Shown here piece after piece: positions 58,237 to 64,000 of a stretch of 64,000 nucleotides of DNA. The notes beneath the pieces were generated by a model. It was not told where the DNA came from. It did no database searches and saw only the letters and a program-made list of their open reading frames with translations. Origin of the DNA: Thalassia testudinum (lineage: Eukaryota; Streptophyta; Magnoliopsida; Alismatales; Hydrocharitaceae). Position numbers and translations under genes: made by a program. Position 1 is the first letter of the stretch. Every line of letters starts with the position of its first letter. Location of the stretch: contig JAZHRO010000003.1 of the NCBI GenBank assembly GCA_037157565.1, forward strand, positions 74,154,501 through 74,218,500, written 5' to 3'.

Positions 58237-59983
58237 ATGGATTACCCTTACTCCTATCATTTAGATTATCAAAGTCAATACTTCCCATCTTTTAATCAGG
58301 ATCCCATGCCCTGAGCATATCCATCCTTTGATGGGTATATTGACAATTCATGGGATTATTCTTATCCTGGGAGTACTGGCTTGATAACTCCCACTTTTGA
58401 GCAGACCCTAAGAGCAGGATTTTCCAATCCTGAAATCCCTACTTCTATGCAAACACCCAACCCTTCCACCCTTCGTGATTTTTCATATCAAGGTTGGACA
58501 GATACCCCTAGGCAACCAGAGCCTAAAATTGACTATCCACCCCAACCTGAAAATAGTAGCATTTTCTCTTTTATGATAGAAATGAAAAAATAGCAAAAGG
58601 AAATAATGGAATCAATGGGAGAGATGTTGAGGAATAGTCAACAGTTAAATGAAGAAATAAGATGACTTAGCTACACGCTTCCCAATATCCCTGATCCCTA
58701 CCCATACGATCATGATCATGAAAATAATTCTGAGGAACCCAATGACAATATGGATCCAATTTTATGTAGCGATCACTTAGAGACATGGCCACTAGAGGAC
58801 AACGATCATAGTGATTATCCACCTGAACTATATTGGAGTCAAAAGCAAGGGAAGATGGTACCACTTGGGGACCTTGACCCCAATGATAGTATTCTCCTTA
58901 CCCCTACTAACCCGTGTCAAGGTTGTATTATTCCTATCACTTCCCCTATTGATTATTTGGTGGGATCTCATTTTACCCTTAGTGAGCCTACTCCTGACCC
59001 TCCACTTAGGGAATCAACACCTACCATTCAATATCCTGAGGATTTAAATGCACCCAATGAAGGTGACCCTAAGGGAATGGAGGATGAATTAGATCAATTT
59101 TGGTCTCAAAGATTTGAAGAGTCTATTTCAGAGGATGGGGATGCCCCAATAGAGGAACCTGGACTGAAAATCTGGAGTGAATCACAGGGGAATTATTTAT
59201 CATTTGAGGATTTAGCTCCAAAGGATATAAAAAATATGGTGAAATCCAGATTCCTCCTTTCTTTTGAGAGTCATCCTCCATCAAAACAAGAGTTGATATT
59301 AGACGAGGACAAACATAATAATGAGAAGTCTATGGGAGACTCTCGTGGACTAAATACGTCAATTGAGGATTTATACCCCGAGAATAATAGCGAATTCAAT
59401 GATATAGGCTTGCTCCAAAATATTAAGACTGATCCTCCTTTAGAAATAATTGAGGATACTGATCAAACTCCTAATGAATCACATATACACCCCGACAAAT
59501 ATTTGATTGAACCAAACGAATCTGGGGATGAGCTGAATGATAATGATTCTTACATTTTGTCCTTGCCATCAAAGAGTTGTAATTTGGAGTCTACCCTTGA
59601 TTCAAATATGACTCCGATCAATAATGCTAGGCAGGGTAACATAAAGTTGTCTACAACTGTTAGGGAGTGTACACAATCTGAATCATTCTTGGAGTTAGAC
59701 CTAACACTGACTAAGCCCTCGTTGGACTTAATCATTACCTTCCAACACTACAAACAACCCTTATACTCCCTAACCGATCCTTGGCTCACATCTCTGCTCA
59801 TGTACATTGTTTCTAGAGAACATATTATGCCAGTACATCCTCGGGTAGAATGGCGAGTGTGGATTGATGCTTTTGCTTTTACTCTCGCCATTTAAGGGTT
59901 TCAACTAATATTGTGTATAACTTTTAAAACACATCCTACTCTGGAGGATCCTTGCTGTCCTCCACTTATTCCATTGCGAGAGG
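58237..59983 (+). pseudogene. Unknown family A ORF, best copy, 3' truncated
   Basis: The same unknown protein, starting MDYPYSYHLDYQSQY at ATG 58237. A single frame runs to the C2 insertion with only four stops (58312, 58591, about 58663, 59893), each a point change relative to A1 or A2. The 58750-59892 stretch is fully open (381 codons). Features: GWTDTPRQPEPKIDYPPQP, acidic middle (EESISEDGDAPIEEPG), conserved C-terminal YSLTDPWLTSLLMYIVS and WRVWIDAFAFTLAI. The last ~40 codons expected from A1 are beyond the break. No known domain recognised. Confidence 0.7.
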
Positions 59984-60746
59984 TGATGAGACACTCATCA
60001 TGATCTCTAATTACCCTTAATTAACTAGTTTTTCTAGTTAATTAGCTGGGTTATGAATATATAAGGGTTAATTATAGAATAAGGGATATTTAGTTAAGGA
60101 CCATAAAATAAGTTAAAAATGACATTTTATCATTCAATTAACATTGTTAATAATTTAGATAATAATTGGACTCGAAATCCTATTAATCATTTCCTTAATT
60201 AATAATATAAGTAACTTGAATATAATGTATACCAAAGTATGTAATAACTTAAGTGATTTTAATTAATTAAATAAATTAATCTAAAAAGGTCAAAAATGTA
60301 AATTGAAGGTGTAAACATAATATTGACCTTATTTACTAACATATATAAAAAGTTGAAAAAGATCTAAATTAAAATAAACCTTCAAAATCTGGGTTTACAT
60401 TTCAGTCCTTAATATTCATTACACTCGAGTCCTTATTTCTCACACAGGTCCTTAAGTTTTATTACTACTAAGTCCCCCTTCGACTACTTCTTCTCCAGCT
60501 AAACGAACTGCTGGCGGTAGAGAGTCACCCCACCGTGCGATCACCGCCCTACCGACATCATTCCTCTTTGCCAAAGCTCTTGCAGCTTACGCTCACCACC
60601 TACACTTCATCCGTCGGTCTGGATTAACTGAGAATCCTATTTTTTAGTGGGAGATAACCTCACTGCCATCGGAGACGACGACGGAGGTTAAGCTCCTCGA
60701 GCTCCTTCTTCGGCCAAACCCCGCCACTCTCTTCGCTGCAAATTGC

Positions 60747-60754
60747 TATAAATA
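60747..60754 (+). promoter_or_regulatory. TATA box of C2 LTR
   Basis: TATAAATA followed by CCCCCTCACACC. C1 has TATAAAAC followed by CCCCTCGCACC at 23890. Confidence 0.65.
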
Positions 60755-63351
60755 CCCCCTCACACCTCTGATTTTAGGCAAGTTGGCTCCCTTCCCTCTT
60801 CTAACACTGCAGCCAACCCAATAGGCAATTCGCCTAAACCTCCAGCGATTCCCCATTCCATCTTCCAACTTCCTCCATCCATCTTAAGTAGCCGAGGAGA
60901 TCTGCTGTGGTCTTCCGCACCTCTGACAAAGGTGCCGACCTAAGGATTCCTCTGCTCCACCTCAAATCCACCCGCCAGAGATCTTTCTCCCACCCTCTGA
61001 TTTCATCATCCGCCATGTGACTTCGGCGAAACCCTATTGACCCCTTCGTCTAGGTAATAGTAGATTAGGAGTAGGAGTAGGAGTAGGATAGCTTAGTTAG
61101 TTAGTTTAGTTAGATAGGTTAGAGTAATTTCAAATTTTAGTTTCATGTCCTCCTACTCTGGCGAGTTCCTTGAGCTCGCCAGAGCATTAATTTTGTCTTT
61201 TAATTCACTGTAGACCTTCCTATGTCTTCCATGTTCACTTCTAATTCACTTAATCGTTTAATTAAATCACCTAAATGCCCAATTCAAATCTCACCTACAC
61301 AGACTACTGACACTGTCTATGGTGATAGTAATCGGCCTAATTCAACCTTCCTTGGGTTGTTACATCACCTATCACCACTAATGAACCCTAATCGATATTA
61401 TATTACCTATTATCATCCTCTATAGTTAAATGCCTAAATCTTAATTTACTGTTGAGCTCGCTGTCTAAGGTAGCTCAGGAACAGTTCAAACTATAAATTA
61501 AATACATATTTATTAATAATAACATCTGTTGACTTCATTTAACCTCTCAATCGAGTAGTTAAATCAAGTCCTGAGCTTTAACCACTCAAATCTTTAAGGA
61601 AACAAACTTACTATCAAATCTTACATTTTAATGAATAAATGAAGAATTTAATGTGATAAAGAGGTTCCTTGTAACCTCAAGATCATTTCTGGATCAAAAA
61701 TAGTTAGTTTTATTAATCTGTACATACAACTCTACATTTTTTGGACTCACCGGAGCTCTGGCAAGCTCCGACGAGCCAAAGTTGTGTTGCAGCCTCTAGA
61801 ACTTGCTAAGTGGCTCCAGAATAGTTTAATAAGGATTACTAACTACTTCAAAGATATTTGTTTAAGGTTTTAACCACTACAGCGATAGATTTGAACTTCT
61901 TCCCCAACTCTGGCGAGTTGGAGAAGTCTGTTAGGAAGGATTTGAGAAACATTTAATGAGCTCAGAAGCTTCAGTGTGATGCACTGAAGCTATTTTAACC
62001 CTCAAAACACTGTAACAAACTCTGATTAATTCTGTCGAACACACACCTATTTTAGTTCAGGCGGCGAGCCTGAAACCCTAGAAATTAAGGACAGAACACA
62101 AATCTAAAGATCTGAATAAGTTCCAGATGATGAGAATACTCTGATTGAGGCATTAATTTCTTAGGAGGAACCTTAGAACAAAGAGTTAATTTTCGAACTT
62201 CCATAGTCAAACCTAAGTCTGATAATGGAGTCATGAGCTTGAATTGAGGAATTGCGATGTGAAAACTATTTCTAGGATCTTATTTGATGATTTGAAATTA
62301 ATTAAAGTAAGCTCAGATGATGTAATTAGTGAAGATTTAGTTTCTGCCAATTTGGGTTACTTTCGAACCCAAACCAACAGGTGTACTGTTCTGATGAAAT
62401 TCAAACTTAAAACCTACCCAGGTTGATTTGTTATAACCCTTAGAATTTATCTAAAATGATTAGGAACACTTTTATGTGTCTGTTGCACTTATTGAAATCT
62501 AAAAATCAATCTTTGAAGCTTTCAGAGAAGAGAAAAGCTTCTCTGCAGGTTCTGAAGGTCTTTAGAGTTTAAATTCTATCCTAACAGAAGCGGAATTGCG
62601 TATATAACATATACAGACTTTTCAATAGATGAGAGAAGTCCATCTGAGGACTCTCCCGATTTAAAACACTTTCCAGGCTTTTAAAAAAACTCGTAGGAAC
62701 CCCTGATTTCATCTCTTAAATTGAAGAGCCAAACATCATTAAAACATTAAATTGACCCTAAAATTATGTAGATTACCCTTAGAGCTTTCCAACAAACTTG
62801 AAATCATTCAATTTGGAGCTCTAGGTAGAAAGTTATGAACATTTGAATTCAGGTCTAGAAGGGGTAGGTTTGTCCCACCTCGGATATTCACGAGCGCGTG
62901 CCTGGGGATAAAACCAATTTGTTTCCTTGGCTATGCAGTCATCAGCGCTCGGCGCATCGGTTCCGATTCCTTCTGATCTGATCTGAGCATTATGTGTTCT
63001 ATGTGTGCGAGATTATGCCTGTGGGTGTGCACCCTTGGGGGCATACAAAAGTGATTATGCCCTGGGAGGGCAAGTGTGGCCTAGGAGGCTAGGTTTAGCT
63101 GATGTGGCTCGAGACTATGAACCAATTAACAAATGAACCAAAACCAACCTAACTGAGATTAGGCGGTGATCGAGTAGGGTCAGGTCCCACCCTGGTCTCA
63201 GGGTGCTGTGTATCCTCGAGAGGACCTCGCCGCAAATAAAAACACTTTTGGTTAAAAAAGTAAAAGAAAAACCCAGTTCAGCTAGAAGCTTAAGGAAAAG
63301 AGAAGCCACTGAAGGATGCTAAGTGCTAGAGAAGAAGGCACAGGCACTAAG

Positions 63352-63545
63352 AAGTGTTATGGAAAAAGACTAAGGAACAAAGGAGAAAAACTAAGGGAAG
63401 AAAAGAAGGCAGGAGAAGATTAAAGGGAAAAAGGAAGAATAGAAGGAGGATAAGAAGGCAGGAACAACACAAGAAAGGTAAGAAGAAAGAGAGCTCAAGA
63501 GAAGAAAATAAAAGAGAGCAAGAAGAAAAGAAAGAAGAAGATTAG
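63352..63545 (+). repeat. Purine-only tract in C2
   Basis: About 190 bp of nearly uninterrupted A/G with AGAAGRA words; low complexity. Similar to 9064-9270. Confidence 0.75.
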
Positions 63546-64000
63546 TGGCTAAAGAGAGATGAAAATAAATGAATTTTCTCTTGCATAATTACTTTTTGTT
63601 CTTAATTATAAAAGGCATGCTTTAATTGGATAACTTTTTAATTGCCTTAATTTCTTAGAATGAAACAAAATTGAGAAAAACTAGCACGTTTACTTGTTAA
63701 TAAAGTACAACATTTTGAGTAAATTTGTTTGCATATGGAATTTTGTATATCCTTTATGGTTTAAATATTTTGACAAAATTCCTGTTTTGAAAATCAAATT
63801 AGTTTTACCTCCTAAACTTAAAGAGATAAAAGGAAATTGGTGAATTTGGAGAAAATTATTTTGCCTCCCAGTGAACAACCTGTACTCAACCAGTAAAAAT
63901 TTCTAAAATGTTAGGTTAATTCAACCCTATACTACACAACTGACACAACTTCGAGTTAACGTAACTGATTTCTTCTACTCTTAATTAAGTGAAATTAACC

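Larger units (their letters stand above)
55173..59983 (+). mobile_element. A3: family A element, cut by C2
   Basis: 5' LTR 55173-57003 (first base T changed to A), PBS, leader, and the long unknown ORF up to 59983, where C2 enters. The 3' part and 3' LTR lie outside the window. The left flank is CCCAC; the matching TSD copy cannot be seen. Inserted in B3. Confidence 0.88.
59984..64000 (+). repeat. C2: long C-type LTR, runs to window end
   Basis: It begins with the palindrome TGATGAG-ACA-CTCATCA (59984-60000) inside the A3 ORF; adjacent AGAGG (59979-59983) would be the TSD. Features in order: TTTACATTTCAGTCCTTA block, TATA 60747-60754, (GGAGTA)n 61063-61087, hairpin 61156-61184, paired GCTGTCTAWGG hairpins (61311, 61460), CCAACTC/GAGTTGG (about 61906-61923), purine tract 63352-63545, U5 box 63863-63880. 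From the box spacing elsewhere the LTR should end close to 64000, giving a length near 4 kb. The short open frames are not convincing. Confidence 0.65.

Noticed and set aside
63354..63545. Basic 63-codon open frame
   Set aside because: Purine tract in the C2 LTR.

Overview
This 64 kb window looks like angiosperm nuclear heterochromatin. It is built almost entirely of nested, decayed LTR retrotransposons. I found no intact host gene, rRNA, functional tRNA or CRISPR array. Evidence for a plant: Athila-type (Ty3/gypsy) gag-pol, primer-binding sites matching the 3' end of plant tRNA-Asp, 1.5-2 kb LTRs (one family about 4 kb), and nested insertions with 5-bp target-site duplications. The species cannot be read from the sequence. 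The window opens on AAGCTT (HindIII), as a cloned insert end might.

Layout. 1-848: unassigned flank. 849-8618: complete element B1 (LTR-leader-ORF-LTR, no gag-pol; TSD actgc/actac). 8619-13053: degraded sequence with a purine tract, a probable minus-strand LTR and a LINE endonuclease relic. 13142-19165: old B-type LTR (B2), split by an unidentified ~2 kb segment and by a solo LTR (D, 17081-19094). 19166-19893: short internal remnant ending in a polypurine tract (PPT). 19894-23145: further LTR sequence, including an AGCT-saturated stretch and a B-like LTR part. 23146-~25200: C-type LTR (C1). ~25250-38181: minus-strand element F (LTR, PPT, 3' region, gag relic), into which A1 (27714-36087, TSD ctcca) is inserted. 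38182-55172: B3, the autonomous Athila element (gag, PR, RT, RH, IN, all carrying stops). Its 5' LTR is split by A2 (38753-46714, TSD gcaag) and its 3' part by A3 (55173-59983). A3 is in turn broken by C2, whose long LTR fills 59984-64000.

How the parts relate. B1 and B3 share LTRs, leader and 3' region, but B1 carries an unrelated ~500-codon ORF where B3 has gag-pol. B1 is therefore a non-autonomous partner. The A family (A1-A3) also lacks gag-pol and carries a different ~650-codon ORF in all three copies. A hand count between A1 and A3 gives 13 silent and 13 replacement codons over about 131 codons, which points to past purifying selection on an undescribed protein.

Across otherwise unalignable families the same small signals recur: a TTTGCTAG-GGA-CTAGCAAA-type hairpin before the terminal PPT; a CAATGAGGACATTG dyad before an internal G tract; and a GCCTCCCTGTGGACACGACC-like box 110-141 bp before each LTR end. 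The B-type LTR promoter also holds a tRNA-like A-box/B-box module and a perfect palindrome just upstream of TATA.
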